Notes under the pieces: generated by a model | The model's database searches: none | Seen by the model: the letters and a program-made list of their open reading frames with translations, nothing else | Told to the model about the DNA's origin: nothing | Shown here: positions 19,126-30,546 of the stretch, piece after piece | Layout: the number at the start of each line of letters is the position of its first letter | Position numbering within the stretch: the stretch's first letter is position 1 | NCBI RefSeq assembly: GCF_004011095.1 | Contig: NZ_CP028129.1 | Coordinates: 2,046,001-2,110,000, forward strand | DNA from: Rathayibacter rathayi | Lineage (GTDB): Bacteria > Actinomycetota > Actinomycetes > Actinomycetales > Microbacteriaceae | Direction: 5' to 3' | Length of the DNA stretch: 64,000 nucleotides | Program-made: the position numbers and the translations under genes

Positions 19126-19827
19126 TCACGGGAGAAAACCGTCCTCGCCGGCTCGGCGGATCAAATCGGCGCGCCGGCTCGCTGGGCGTCCGACGGCGAC
19201 GTACTTGCGGCGCACGCGCTGCAGATAGGTCTTCGCGGTCTCGAACTGCACATTCATCTTCGCGGCCACCTCCGGAGTGCTCGAGCCGGACGCGTACAAG
19301 CGCAGCGCCTCCAGCTCGCAGGCGCTCAGCCGCGGGCGCTGTTGCGCGGCGACCCCGGACGGTAGCGGGCGCCACTGCGAGGAGGACACGTCGGCAGAGC
19401 GCATCTCGAGAGCGGCGCGGGTCTGCTCCATCACCTCGGAGATCGGACGCGACTTCGCGAGGTGGCGGACGGCTCCGGCACGCAGGGCCCGCTCGTGCAC
19501 CTCGTCGTCCTCGCTGTCCGAGAGCACGACCACAGCGGCGCCCGCGGCACGGCAGGTACGGATCCGCGCCTCGATCGAGATCGGTTCGCACAGCTGGGTG
19601 TCCATGACCACCACCTCAGTGGGGAACACATCGCTCGTGACGAGGTCGAGCCAGGTGCACGCGGCGACGACGACCTCGAAGTCCGGGGCGTGCGAGCGGA
19701 TCCACGCGGCGGTCGCGGCGAGCTGGTCCTCGTCGGGGTCGAGCAGGCCGAAGCGGACCGGGCGCGGACCCGAGTCTCGAGCGCTCCAGACGGAGGAGCC
19801 CGAGGGCTCGCCGGAGCGGGTGATCAT
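19126..19827 (-). CDS. LuxR-type two-component-like response regulator
   Basis: A 233-residue DNA-binding protein with an N-terminal receiver-like domain (VRFGLLDPDEDQLAATAAWI; VVVMDTQLCEPISI; VVVLSDSEDDEVHERALRAGAVRHLAKSRP) and a C-terminal LuxR helix-turn-helix (LSACELEALRLYASGSSTP; VAAKMNVQFETAKTYLQRVRRKY). The DPDE and MDTQ positions correspond to receiver acidic residues, so phosphorylation by a sensor kinase is possible, but no kinase gene is adjacent. ATG 19827 has AGGA upstream; longer frames lack a ribosome site. Regulatory target unknown. Confidence 0.88.
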   Translation of the reverse strand: MITRSGEPSGSSVWSARDSGPRPVRFGLLDPDEDQLAATAAWIRSHAPDFEVVVAACTWLDLVTSDVFPTEVVVMDTQLCEPISIEARIRTCRAAGAAVVVLSDSEDDEVHERALRAGAVRHLAKSRPISEVMEQTRAALEMRSADVSSSQWRPLPSGVAAQQRPRLSACELEALRLYASGSSTPEVAAKMNVQFETAKTYLQRVRRKYVAVGRPASRRADLIRRAGEDGFLP

Positions 19828-19864
19828 GCGGACGATCCTAGCCGCGGCCTGCGGCACAACCGGC

Positions 19865-20992
19865 TCAGAACAGCGTCGGCTGCCCGACGCCCCGGAGGAT
19901 CGCGGCGCGCTCGGGGCCGAGTTCGCCGACGAGCAGACCGTCGTGCTGGAGGGAACGCCGCTCACCGCCAAGGGTTCGCAGAGTGCCGAGCGAGCCCAGG
20001 GCGGAGGAACGGACCGACCCGGTCGCCGGATCCTCCTCTCCGCGCTCCAGACGATGCGCCCGCATCAACGGGCGAATGCGCTCCGACAGCCAACGGCGGT
20101 ACTCCAGCGGGGCGTAGGCGGCGCGGCCCGGATAGAGAGAGCGATAGCGGTCGAGGAGCTCGGGGTGCTCCTGCGCAAGCCACTGCAGGAACCACTCCTT
20201 GACTCCCGGCTTGAGGTAGAGCGTGGAATACATGATCGTGCTGGCACCCGCCGCGCGGCAGGCCCGGAGCGACTCGTCCAGGTGCGCGCGCGTGTCGGTG
20301 AGGAACGGCAGAATCGGCATCAAGAACACCGAGCATTCACATCCCGCCTCCCGTGCCGCGGTGACCGTTGCCAGACGGGCGGCGGCCGTGGGCGCGCCCG
20401 GCTCGACGGAGCGCTGGAGGCCCTCGTCGTAGACGGCGATCGAGACTCCGAGGTCGACCGGTACGTGCTCGGCGGCCTCGCGGAGAAGCGGCAGGTCGCG
20501 CCGCAGCAGCGACCCCTTCGTCAGGATCGAGATCGGGGTGCCCGAAGCGGCGAGCGCGGAAAGGATGCCCGGCATCAGCCGGTAGCGGCCTTCGGCGCGC
20601 TGATAGGGATCGGTGTTGGTGCCCAGGGCGACCGGATGCCGCTCCCAGCTCGGCTTGGCGAGTTCGCGAGTGAGCACCTCGGCGACGTTCACCTTGACCA
20701 CGATGTGCGAGTCGAAGTCGCGCCCGCCGTCGAACTCGAGGTACTCGTGGGTCGGTCGGGCGAAACAGTAGGTGCAGGCGTGCGTGCAGCCGCGCATCGG
20801 ATTGATGCTCCAGCCGAACGGCATCGTCGAGGAGGTGTGCACCCGGTTCAGCGCCGACTTCGCGAGCACCTCGTAGAAGGTGATCCCGTCGAACTCCGGG
20901 GTCCGCACTGTCCGCACCAGATCGGTCAGCTTCACCAGCCCGGGCAGCGCGGCCTCATCGGCCGTGCCGATCGCTTGTCCGTTCCATCTCAT
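19865..20992 (-). CDS. radical SAM protein, Rv2578c family, with SOS box
   Basis: A 375-residue radical SAM enzyme with cluster motif CTHACTYC (CX3CX2C) in RGCTHACTYCFARPTHEYL, followed by the family segments DSHIVVKVNVAEVL, GTNTDPYQRAEGRYRLMPGIL and a C-terminal tail ending GVGQPTLF. This is the Rv2578c group, distantly related to spore photoproduct lyase. ATG 20992 begins MRWNGQAI, the usual family start. A LexA-type operator sits 11 bases upstream, so induction by DNA damage is expected. From memory, M. tuberculosis Rv2578c is LexA-controlled too. The reaction is unknown; a role in nucleic-acid damage handling is inferred from regulation. Confidence 0.9.
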   Translation of the reverse strand: MRWNGQAIGTADEAALPGLVKLTDLVRTVRTPEFDGITFYEVLAKSALNRVHTSSTMPFGWSINPMRGCTHACTYCFARPTHEYLEFDGGRDFDSHIVVKVNVAEVLTRELAKPSWERHPVALGTNTDPYQRAEGRYRLMPGILSALAASGTPISILTKGSLLRRDLPLLREAAEHVPVDLGVSIAVYDEGLQRSVEPGAPTAAARLATVTAAREAGCECSVFLMPILPFLTDTRAHLDESLRACRAAGASTIMYSTLYLKPGVKEWFLQWLAQEHPELLDRYRSLYPGRAAYAPLEYRRWLSERIRPLMRAHRLERGEEDPATGSVRSSALGSLGTLRTLGGERRSLQHDGLLVGELGPERAAILRGVGQPTLF

Positions 20993-21002
20993 GCAGCCAT
21001 GA

Positions 21003-21014
21003 GAACACATGTTC
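21003..21014 (-). promoter_or_regulatory. LexA (SOS) box
   Basis: GAAC-ACAT-GTTC followed by GA matches the actinobacterial LexA consensus (TCGAAC-N4-GTTCGA) in the eight conserved core bases. It lies between the mqo stop and the start of the radical SAM gene, where bound LexA would block transcription. Confidence 0.8.
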
Positions 21015-21026
21015 GAACAGCGCGGA

Positions 21027-22514
21027 TCACACCGACGCGGCGAGTTCCAGCGTTTCGGCGGTCGTGCTGACGGTTCGCTCGGCCTTCTCCGGTGCGTCAT
21101 TGAGGGTGGAGCCGTAGCTCGGCACCAGTGCGCGGATCCGGGGCTCCCAGGCCGTCATCCGGTCGGGGAAGCACTTCTGCACGATGTCGAGCATGATCGG
21201 CACCGCCGTCGATGCTCCGGGCGAGGCGCCGAGGAGGCCGGCGATGGTCCCCTCTGCGCCAGTGATGACCTCGGTCCCGAACTGCAGCACTCCGCCCTTC
21301 TTCTCGTCCTTCTTCATCACCTGAACGCGCTGCCCGGCCGTAATCAGGTACCAGTCCTCATCGCGGGCGGTCGGCAAGAACTCGCGCAACGCCTTCATCT
21401 TCTTGCCGCGGCCGGCGAGCACCTCGCCGATGAGGTACTTCATCAGGTCGAGGTTGTCGCGAGCAACCGCGAGCATCGGGCCGATGTTGTGGGGGCGGAT
21501 CGAGAGCGGCAGGTCGAGCCACGACCCACGCTTGAGGAACTTGGGCGTGAAGCCGGCATACGGGCCGAAGAGGAGTGAGGACTCGCCGTCGACGACGCGG
21601 GCGTCGAGGTGCGGCACTGACATCGGTGGCGCACCGACCGCGGCCTTGCCGTACACCTTCGCCTTGTGCCGGGCGACCAGCTCTGGGTTGTCGGTGCGGA
21701 GGAATTGCCCCGAGATGGGGAAGCCTCCAAAGCCCTTGATCTCGGGGATCCCCGACTTTTGCAAAAGGTGCAGCGCGCCGCCGCCTGCGCCGACGAAGAC
21801 AAAGCGGGCGCTCACTCGCTGGGGCGTTCCGCCCACGACCTGCTTGAGATCGAGGCGCCAGGTGCCGTCCTTCTGTCGGGTGATGTCGGTGACCTCGCGA
21901 CCCGTGTCGAGGGTGCCGCCGTGGGCGACGACGTGGTCGAACAGCTGGTGCGTCAGCGAGCCGAAGTCGACATCGGTTCCGGCCGGCACGCGGGTCGCGG
22001 CGTAGGGGCCACCGCCCGCCGGCCGCTGCTCCATCAGCAGGGGCGCCCACTCGTGGATCGTCGTGATGCTCTCGGTGAACTCAATGCCGGCAAAGAGAGG
22101 CTGGTCCTTCAGGGCTTCATAGCGCTTGCGCAGGTACTCGACGTTCGCGTCGCCGTGCACGAAGGTCATATGCGGCGCCGGGTTGATGAAGCTGGACGGC
22201 TCGCGGATGTCACCTGATTCGACCAGGCTCGACCAGAACTGACGCGAGATCTGGAACTGCTCGTTGATCTGAATGGCCTTCGCCGCGTCCACCGAGCCGT
22301 CGGCCGCCTCGGGCATGTAGTTCAGCTCGCAGAGGGCGGCGTGACCGGTGCCCGCGTTGTTCCACGGGTTCGACGACTCCTGTGCAACGTCGCCGAGGCG
22401 CTCGTAGGCGGCGATCGTCCAGTCGGGCTGCAGCTGGGTGATCAGTGCGCCGAGAGTGGCGCTCATAATGCCCCCACCGATGAGGGCAACGTCGACCGGT
22501 TCCGAGGAGTTCAC
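21027..22514 (-). CDS. mqo: malate:quinone oxidoreductase
   Basis: FAD-dependent membrane-associated enzyme oxidising malate to oxaloacetate with electron transfer to quinone. 495 residues, usual length. FAD motif VDVALIGGGIMSATLG at the N-terminus; further family features are ERLGDVAQESSNPWNNAGTGHAALCELNY, HLLQKSGIPEIKGFGGFPISG and GASPGASTAVPIML. GTG 22514 was chosen: it gives the usual N-terminus and has no ribosome site but a TAAACT -10 element eight bases upstream, so the mRNA is probably leaderless. Stands alone between asd and the radical SAM gene. Confidence 0.94.
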   Translation of the reverse strand: MNSSEPVDVALIGGGIMSATLGALITQLQPDWTIAAYERLGDVAQESSNPWNNAGTGHAALCELNYMPEAADGSVDAAKAIQINEQFQISRQFWSSLVESGDIREPSSFINPAPHMTFVHGDANVEYLRKRYEALKDQPLFAGIEFTESITTIHEWAPLLMEQRPAGGGPYAATRVPAGTDVDFGSLTHQLFDHVVAHGGTLDTGREVTDITRQKDGTWRLDLKQVVGGTPQRVSARFVFVGAGGGALHLLQKSGIPEIKGFGGFPISGQFLRTDNPELVARHKAKVYGKAAVGAPPMSVPHLDARVVDGESSLLFGPYAGFTPKFLKRGSWLDLPLSIRPHNIGPMLAVARDNLDLMKYLIGEVLAGRGKKMKALREFLPTARDEDWYLITAGQRVQVMKKDEKKGGVLQFGTEVITGAEGTIAGLLGASPGASTAVPIMLDIVQKCFPDRMTAWEPRIRALVPSYGSTLNDAPEKAERTVSTTAETLELAASV

Positions 22515-22522
22515 GAGAGTCG

Positions 22523-22528
22523 AGTTTA
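22523..22528 (-). promoter_or_regulatory. -10 box for probably leaderless mqo mRNA
   Basis: TAAACT on the minus strand, eight bases before the GTG start, with no Shine-Dalgarno sequence between. The spacing fits transcription starting at or next to the initiation codon. Confidence 0.5.
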
Positions 22529-22638
22529 CGCTCGCCCGAGCGCGCCACGGTGGGGAGAGGGCGGTCGCCCCCATCAAATTCGCGGCTTTTCCACGCGGAC
22601 GGGGCGGTCGAACGCGACAGCGCCCCCTCCCCCGTGGA

Positions 22639-25096
<2,458 letters not shown>

Positions 25097-25199
25097 GTTC
25101 TGCTCCCGGGTCGGTGGCTGGAGGGCCCTCGCGACCCGACGGGCGAGTCTACCGGTCGCCCGCCTACCGGGTCGGTCTTGTAGGTGTTCGGCGGTCGCG

Positions 25200-25799
25200 T
25201 CAGTTCTCGACGAGGCGACGGCCTTCAAAGGCACGGCCGAGCGTGATCTCGTCGGCGTACTCGAGGTCACCGCCGACAGGCAGGCCCGAGGCCAGGCGGG
25301 TGATGCGGATGCCGAGCGTGCTCAGCATGCGCGAGAGGTAGGTCGCGGTCGCCTCGCCCTCGAGGTTGGGGTCGGTCGCGATGATCACCTCCTGCACCTC
25401 GCCATCGGCGAGGCGCTGCAGCAGCTGGCGAATGCGGAGCTGATCGGGACCGATGCCGTCGATCGGGCTGATCGCGCCGCCGAGCACATGGTAGAGACCG
25501 CGGAACTCACGGGTGCGCTCGATCGCGGGGACGTCCTTCGCCTCCTCCACGACGCAGATGACCGTGCGACTGCGGCGGGGATCGCGACAGATCCCACAGG
25601 TCGCCTCCTCCGCCACGTTGCCGCAGAGGTCGCAAAAATGCACCCGGTGACGCAGCTCCAGCAGGATCTCGGCGAGGCGAGTGACGTCGAACGTCTCGGT
25701 CTGGAGGATGTGGAACGCGATGCGCTGGGCCGACTTGGGGCCGATGCCGGGGAGTCGGCCGAGCTCGTCGATCAACTCCTGGACGATGCCTTCGTACAT
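25200..25799 (-). CDS. recR: recombination mediator RecR
   Basis: Clamp-forming protein that, with RecO, loads RecA on gapped DNA. 199 residues. N-terminal helix-hairpin-helix [18 protein letters not shown], zinc finger [16 protein letters not shown] at about 56-71, Toprim domain with [26 protein letters not shown] and [14 protein letters not shown], and C-terminal Walker-like [15 protein letters not shown]. It follows dnaX after about 52 bases, the conserved dnaX-recR order. Confidence 0.96.
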   Translation of the reverse strand: MYEGIVQELIDELGRLPGIGPKSAQRIAFHILQTETFDVTRLAEILLELRHRVHFCDLCGNVAEEATCGICRDPRRSRTVICVVEEAKDVPAIERTREFRGLYHVLGGAISPIDGIGPDQLRIRQLLQRLADGEVQEVIIATDPNLEGEATATYLSRMLSTLGIRITRLASGLPVGGDLEYADEITLGRAFEGRRLVEN

Positions 25800-25851
25800 G
25801 CGGTCGCCTCCTCTCGGGTGGGGCGGGCGGGGGTGGGACGGAGGGTGCGGC

Positions 25852-28167
25852 TCACGCGCCGGTCACGCGGGGGCCGCGCGGCATGTGCGGCTGCTCCTCG
25901 ATGAACTGGGCACCCAGGATCTCGCGCACGACCGCCTCGCCGTAGCGCTGGCGACCGTCGGCGGTGGCCGATCGAGTCGTCCGGGTGACCGGTCTCGCGG
26001 CGGGCGCCGGGCGGTAGGCGGTAGGGGCCGGGCGCGCCGGGGCGGCCGGCTCGGGCGCTGCAGCCGGCTCGCCGGGGGGCATGACGGTCGCCCAGGAGTC
26101 GGGCATCGGCGGCTCGACCGGGGGCATGTCCTCCTCCGGCGGCTCCTCGTCGAAGGGGGGCTCATCGGCAGGGGGGTCGTCGGCAGGGGGCTCATCGGCG
26201 GCAGAAGCGGGCACGGCGCGTCCCCGACCTTCTGCCGCGACGGGCACCTCGACCGGAGCGCTCGGTGCGGCCGCCTCTGCGGAAGGAGCGGCGACCTCGG
26301 CGGACGGGGTCGGGTCGGCGGGGATCGCGACCGTGGCCCAGCCGTCGCCGTCCGTCGGGGCCGGGGCGGCAGCGGCCGGGGCGGGAGTACTCGGCGCCTC
26401 GGCTGCGGCCCGCTCGGCCTCGGGAGCGGCAGCGCGCGGCTCGACGCGCGCGATGTATTTCACCCGCAGGCCAAGGACCTGCTGGATCGCCTGCCGCAGG
26501 TATTCACTGACGCCCGGCTGCCCAGCGGTGCCCGGCATCTTGAACGACTCGACGTCGTTCTGACTCGGGAACGACAGGGTCAGTACGTCGTCCTTGAGGG
26601 CACGCACCTGGGCGGTGTAGGCGACCAGCCAGGCCGTCGTCTTCGCCTTCTGCACGACCTCGAGGATCTCGGGCCAAGTGTCCTTCATCCGCTGGAGGGT
26701 GACCGCGCCGTCGGAGGCGGGCTCCGCAACCGTTGGTGCGGCAGCGGGTGCAGTGGTCGCGGCGGGTGCAGTGGTCGCGGCTACCGGGGTGGAGGACGTC
26801 TGCTCGACCGACGTCTCCGCGGGCGCCATCTCCTCGGGCGCCTGCACCGGCGATGCGGTGACGGACGCGGTGACCGGCGCCTGCGTACGAGGCGCGGCAG
26901 CGATCGACTCGGGCACCGAGCCCGGAGCGGCGGCGTGCGAGACCAGGTGCGGCTCGGGCGCGCGCGACGACTCGGGCGACCGGGGCGCGGCCTCGGCGGA
27001 GGTACGCAGTGCGGCGACGTGCCGCGGACGCTCCTCCTGCGCCGGAGCGGGCGCGATCCCCGCACCGATGCCGTGCACCAGGGTCCGCGCGATCATCAGC
27101 TCGAGGTGCAGGCGGGGCGATGTCGCACCGGTCATCTCGGTGAGGGCCGCGTTGATCACGTCAGCGATGCGGGAGAGCTCGGCCAGGCCAAGCGCGCGCG
27201 ACTGGCCGGCCATGCGGTCGAGTTCGTCCTGCGAGACGCCCCGCAACACGGCAGAGGCTGCGCCTCCGGTGGCCGCGACGACGATCAGGTCGCGCAGCTT
27301 CTCGAGCAGGTCCTCGACGAAGCGGCGCGGGTCCTGACCCGTCTGGATGACGCGGTCGACCGCTCCGAACGCCTCGGCCGAGTCGTGCTCGGCCAGCGCG
27401 TCGACCACCTCGTCGAGCAGGGCGCCGTGGGTGTAGCCCAGCAGCGCGACGGCCCGCTCGTACTCGACCGTCTCGGCCTCGGAGCCGGCCATCAGCTGGT
27501 CGAGGAGGGACAGCGTGTCGCGGACAGACCCGCCGCCCGCGCGGACCACGAGCGGCAGCACACCGGCCGCCACCTGCACTCCCTCCCGCTCGCAGAGTTT
27601 CTGCGTGTAGTCGAGCATCTGGGCCGGCGGCACAAGCCGGAACGGGTAGTGGTGGGTGCGCGAGCGGATGGTGCCGATCACCTTGTCCGGCTCGGTGGTC
27701 GCGAAGACGAACTTGACGTGCTCCGGCGGCTCCTCGACGATCTTGAGCAGCGCATTGAAACCCTGCGGCGTCACCATGTGCGCCTCATCGAGGATGAAGA
27801 TCTTGAAGCGATCGCGCGCCGGGGCGAAGATGGCGCGTTCGCGCAGGTCGCGCGCGTCGTCGACTCCGTTGTGGCTCGCCGCGTCGATCTCGACCACGTC
27901 GAGCGAGCCCTGGCCCTCGCGGCTGAGCTCGACGCAGCTGTCGCAGACGCCGCAGGGAGTATCAGTGGGGCCGGTGGCGCAGTTGAGGCAGCGGGCGAGG
28001 ATGCGCGCCGAGGTGGTCTTCCCGCAGCCGCGCGGACCGCTGAAGAGGTAGGCGTGATTCACGCGGTTGGTGCGCAACGCCGTCATGAGCGGGTCCGTCA
28101 CCTGGGACTGGCCGATCATCTCGGCGAACGTCTCGGGCCGGTACCGGCGATACAGGGCTGCTACCAC
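25852..28167 (-). CDS. dnaX: DNA polymerase III subunit gamma/tau
   Basis: Clamp-loader ATPase and organiser of the replicative polymerase. 771 residues. Walker [15 protein letters not shown] (K50), zinc-binding Cys around 60-80 (RCLNC, CGVCDSC), Walker B FILDEAHM, sensor region [15 protein letters not shown] long Ala/Pro-rich linker with acidic repeats ([14 protein letters not shown]) separates the ATPase, the tau-like domain (about 500-600) and a conserved C-terminal segment ([21 protein letters not shown]). GTG 28167 lacks a ribosome site but has TACTCT six bases upstream, so the mRNA is probably leaderless. Divergent from the mobA remnant. Confidence 0.95.
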   Translation of the reverse strand: MVAALYRRYRPETFAEMIGQSQVTDPLMTALRTNRVNHAYLFSGPRGCGKTTSARILARCLNCATGPTDTPCGVCDSCVELSREGQGSLDVVEIDAASHNGVDDARDLRERAIFAPARDRFKIFILDEAHMVTPQGFNALLKIVEEPPEHVKFVFATTEPDKVIGTIRSRTHHYPFRLVPPAQMLDYTQKLCEREGVQVAAGVLPLVVRAGGGSVRDTLSLLDQLMAGSEAETVEYERAVALLGYTHGALLDEVVDALAEHDSAEAFGAVDRVIQTGQDPRRFVEDLLEKLRDLIVVAATGGAASAVLRGVSQDELDRMAGQSRALGLAELSRIADVINAALTEMTGATSPRLHLELMIARTLVHGIGAGIAPAPAQEERPRHVAALRTSAEAAPRSPESSRAPEPHLVSHAAAPGSVPESIAAAPRTQAPVTASVTASPVQAPEEMAPAETSVEQTSSTPVAATTAPAATTAPAAAPTVAEPASDGAVTLQRMKDTWPEILEVVQKAKTTAWLVAYTAQVRALKDDVLTLSFPSQNDVESFKMPGTAGQPGVSEYLRQAIQQVLGLRVKYIARVEPRAAAPEAERAAAEAPSTPAPAAAAPAPTDGDGWATVAIPADPTPSAEVAAPSAEAAAPSAPVEVPVAAEGRGRAVPASAADEPPADDPPADEPPFDEEPPEEDMPPVEPPMPDSWATVMPPGEPAAAPEPAAPARPAPTAYRPAPAARPVTRTTRSATADGRQRYGEAVVREILGAQFIEEQPHMPRGPRVTGA

Positions 28168-28173
28168 CCGACC

Positions 28174-28179
28174 AGAGTA
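28174..28179 (-). promoter_or_regulatory. -10 box for probably leaderless dnaX mRNA
   Basis: TACTCT (minus strand) ends six bases before the GTG start of dnaX and no Shine-Dalgarno sequence is present. Confidence 0.5.
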
Positions 28180-28226
28180 GCGGCGACCTCCGACACTGGA
28201 ACCGGGACACGGGACCGGTGCCCGCG

Positions 28227-28232
28227 TAGCCT
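28227..28232 (+). promoter_or_regulatory. -10 box of the mobA remnant
   Basis: TAGCCT, seven bases before GTG 28240, the same leaderless geometry as the divergent dnaX promoter about 50 bases away. Confidence 0.4.
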
Positions 28233-28239
28233 CGGAGTC

Positions 28240-28479
28240 GTGTCCCCTCCGCCGCCGCTCCCCCGCTTCGACGCCATCGTGCTCGCGGGCGGACGGGCGA
28301 CCCGGCTCGGTGGAGCGCTGAAGCCGCTCCTGCCCCACCGCGACTCCACACTCCTCGGCCTCGCGCTCGAGGCGGTGCACGACGCCGAGCGGAGGGTCGT
28401 GGCGGGGCCGCCGACACTCGCCCCGGCCCTCGACGGGGCCGAGCCTGTCTAGGAGGAACCGCCGTTCGGGGGTCCGGTC
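28240..28479 (+). pseudogene. 5' fragment of a molybdenum cofactor guanylyltransferase-like gene
   Basis: The first 70 codons encode the N-terminus of a MobA-type nucleotidyltransferase: FDAIVLAGGRATRLGGALKPLL, the GTP-binding signature, then a Rossmann strand. A TAG stop at 28450 interrupts it; the next nine codons in the same frame (EEPPFGGPV) still match the conserved continuation, so the stop is a mutation. After that the sequence jumps into fdhD. The remaining 100 or more residues of MobA are gone. The intact protein would attach GMP to molybdopterin. Confidence 0.8.
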
Positions 28480-28997
28480 GTGAGCGTGAGCGGTCGGTGT
28501 ACACAACGAACTCGTGCGGAGTCTGCGGGCTCGCGTCACTCGACGTGGTCGCCACGGACTCGGCGTGGAGCGTCGCGGAGGACGAACTGCGGGTCGAGCG
28601 AGAGCTGGTGGTCTCGCTCCCCGATCGACTCCGCGAGGCGCAGGCGGTGTTCGAGCGCACCGGCGGCGTGCAGGCGGCCGGACTCTTCGACTCCGACGGC
28701 TCGCTGCTGGTGCTCCGGGAGGACCTGGGGCGGCACAACGCCGTAGACAAGGTGGTCGGTTGGGGGCTTCGGGAGGGACGGCTGCCGTTGCGCGGGACAC
28801 TGCTGCAGGTGTCGGGGCGCGCCTCGTTCGAGCTCGTGCAGAAGGCGGTGATGGCGGGCTTCCCGCTGCTCTCTGCGGTCGGCGCCCCGCCGTCGCTGGC
28901 CGTCGACCTGGCCCGAGACAGCGGCCTCACCCTGATCGGTTTCAGCCGCGGCTCCGGCTTCAACCTCTACTCCGGCGACGCCCGCCTGCCGCCCTGA
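28480..28997 (+). pseudogene. fdhD: 3' fragment of formate dehydrogenase accessory gene fdhD
   Basis: The last 166 codons of an FdhD-type protein, from VYTTNSCGVCG to the stop. The CGVC motif with the functional cysteines is retained, as are EDLGRHNAVDKVVG, VSGRASFELVQKAVMAGFPLL and the C-terminal SGLTLIGFSRGSGFNLY. FdhD (about 270-290 residues) transfers sulfur to the molybdenum cofactor of formate dehydrogenase; about 110 N-terminal residues are missing, replaced by mobA sequence. A GTG at 28497 could open the frame but has no ribosome site. Probably non-functional; no formate dehydrogenase gene is in this window. Confidence 0.82.
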
Positions 28998-29016
28998 CCG
29001 CCTCGATCCGTGACGC

Positions 29017-29052
29017 GGCCTCGATACGCCGCGTCCCGCGGCTCCTCGACCA
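29017..29052. repeat. REP-like palindrome, copy A
   Basis: Consists of cctcgatacgccgcg, tcc, then cgcggctcctcgacca. The inner arms gccgcg and cgcggc are perfect and the outer parts are imperfectly complementary. An inverted near copy is at 44940-44972. It lies just after the fdhD fragment. Confidence 0.7.
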
Positions 29053-29098
29053 CCAAGGCAAACGAGCAAGCATTCGGCAGAGGGCCGCGACCCGGAAT

Positions 29099-29285
29099 CG
29101 CGTGCGAGCGATTCCGGGCAGCCCGACAGGACCCGCTCTGCGGAACGCAGCCCTTCGAGAAGCCGACCGCGGTCGTGCAGCGGTTCACCGCTGCACGACG
29201 AGCAAGCGCCGCCGCGTGCGAGCGATTCCGGGCAGCCCGACAGGACCCGCTCTGCGGAACGCAGCCCTTCGAGAAGCCGACCGCG
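29099..29285. repeat. tandem duplication of a 73-bp block, period 114 bp
   Basis: 29099-29171 and 29213-29285 are identical. Each copy is followed by a hairpin: after copy 1 a perfect 12-base stem (29172-29183 with 29188-29199, loop ttca), after copy 2 the 29287-29315 hairpin. Copy 1 is also preceded by an 11-base inverted repeat (29091-29101 with 29108-29118). The unit is therefore hairpin-rich, non-coding and duplicated. The whole 28998-29306 gap is this repeat plus the REP-like element; no gene is seen. Confidence 0.85.
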
Positions 29286-29286
29286 A

Positions 29287-29315
29287 GTCGTGGAGCGGCG
29301 CAGCCGCTACACGAC
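29287..29315. terminator. hairpin at the ackA 3' end
   Basis: Arms gtcgtggagcggc and gccgctacacgac (one mismatch) with a 3-base loop, overlapping the ackA stop codon. Likely terminator of the pta-ackA operon and also a member of the tandem repeat family beside it. Confidence 0.65.
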
Positions 29316-30491
29316 CGATAAGGACTGCCGGGCGATCTCGAGTTCTTCGTTGGTGGGGATGACGAGGACGGCGACGCGGGAGTCATCGGTCGAGATGCGG
29401 CGGGCGCCGCGGTCGGTGGAGGTATTGCGTTCGGGGTCGAGTTCGATGCCGAGGCCCTCGAGGCCGCGGAGGGCGCCGGCGCGGACGGCGGCGACGTTCT
29501 CGCCGACTCCTGCCGTGAACACGACGGCGTCGACGCGCCCGAGCTGAGCGTAGAAGGCCCCGATGTAGTGGCGGAGGCGGTGGTAGTAGACGTCGAGTCC
29601 GGCGCGGGCCTGCTCGTCGCCCGCCTCGGCAGCCTCCTGGACATCGCGCATGTCGCCGCGTCCGGTGAGGCCGAGCAGTCCGCTGCGGCGGTTGAGGAGG
29701 GTGTCGAGCTCGTCGATGGCGAGGCCTGCCTTGCGGGCGAGGTGGAAGACGACGGCGGGGTCGAGGTCGCCGGAGCGGGTGCCCATCACCAGGCCTTCCA
29801 GCGGCGTCATCCCCATCGAGGTCTCGACGGAGACGCCGCCGTCGACGGCGCAGGCGGACGCTCCGTTGCCCAGGTGCAGGACGATCGTCTTGAGGTCGGA
29901 GCGGCGGCGGCCGAGGTAGGCGGCGGCCGCTTCCGAGACGAACTTGTGCGAGGTGCCGTGGAAACCGTAGCGGCGGACGCGGTGCTTCTCGGCGAGTTCG
30001 GCGGGCAAAGCGTAGGTCGAGGCCTCGGCGGGGATGGTGTGGTGAAAGGCGGTGTCGAAGACGGCGACGTGCGGGACGTCGGGGAACGCCTTCTGCGCCG
30101 CCTCGATGCCCTCAAGGTTGGCGGGGTTGTGCAGCGGGGCGAGGTCGGCGAGGTCCTCGATGTTGATCTTCACCAGATCGGTGACGACGGTCGGCTCGAA
30201 GAAGCGCTTGCCGCCGTGCACGACGCGGTGGCCCACAGCGACCGGCGGGAATTCGTCGAGGCTTGGGCCGTGCTCGCCGAACGCGCGGATCATCGCGTCA
30301 AAGCCCGCGGTGTGATCGGGGATCGGCGCTTCGATCTCGAACGACTCCCCCTCGCGGGTGTGCTTGGTTCGGCCCGAGTTCTCGCCGATCCGCTCGACGA
30401 GGCCGCTCGCAAGCGTCTCCTCCGTGGTCATCTCGATGAGCTGGTACTTGAACGACGACGAACCGCTGTTGACGACGAGGACGACGGACAT
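29307..30491 (-). CDS. ackA: acetate kinase
   Basis: Interconverts acetyl phosphate plus ADP with acetate plus ATP. 394 residues, usual length. ASKHA motifs: VLVVNSGSSSFKYQL at the start, VGHRVVHGG, HNPANLEGIEAA, VFDTAFHHTIP, RRYGFHGTSHKFV, LHLGNGASACAV, TRSGDLDP and FTAGVGENVAAVR. ATG 30491 has AGGAG seven bases upstream. It follows pta after 55 bases on the same strand, giving the acetate overflow/utilisation operon. Confidence 0.97.
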   Translation of the reverse strand: MSVVLVVNSGSSSFKYQLIEMTTEETLASGLVERIGENSGRTKHTREGESFEIEAPIPDHTAGFDAMIRAFGEHGPSLDEFPPVAVGHRVVHGGKRFFEPTVVTDLVKINIEDLADLAPLHNPANLEGIEAAQKAFPDVPHVAVFDTAFHHTIPAEASTYALPAELAEKHRVRRYGFHGTSHKFVSEAAAAYLGRRRSDLKTIVLHLGNGASACAVDGGVSVETSMGMTPLEGLVMGTRSGDLDPAVVFHLARKAGLAIDELDTLLNRRSGLLGLTGRGDMRDVQEAAEAGDEQARAGLDVYYHRLRHYIGAFYAQLGRVDAVVFTAGVGENVAAVRAGALRGLEGLGIELDPERNTSTDRGARRISTDDSRVAVLVIPTNEELEIARQSLSVV

Positions 30492-30546
30492 GAGGAGACT
30501 CCTGGGGGATCGGGGTCGGCAGGGCGGGGCGGCGGCGCGGTGGCCG

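Noticed and set aside
25681..28452. Very long open frame antisense to dnaX and recR (923 codons)
   Set aside because: Composition (Gly, Arg, His, Asp-rich) is that of a shadow frame; only its last 71 codons, from 28240, are a real gene fragment.
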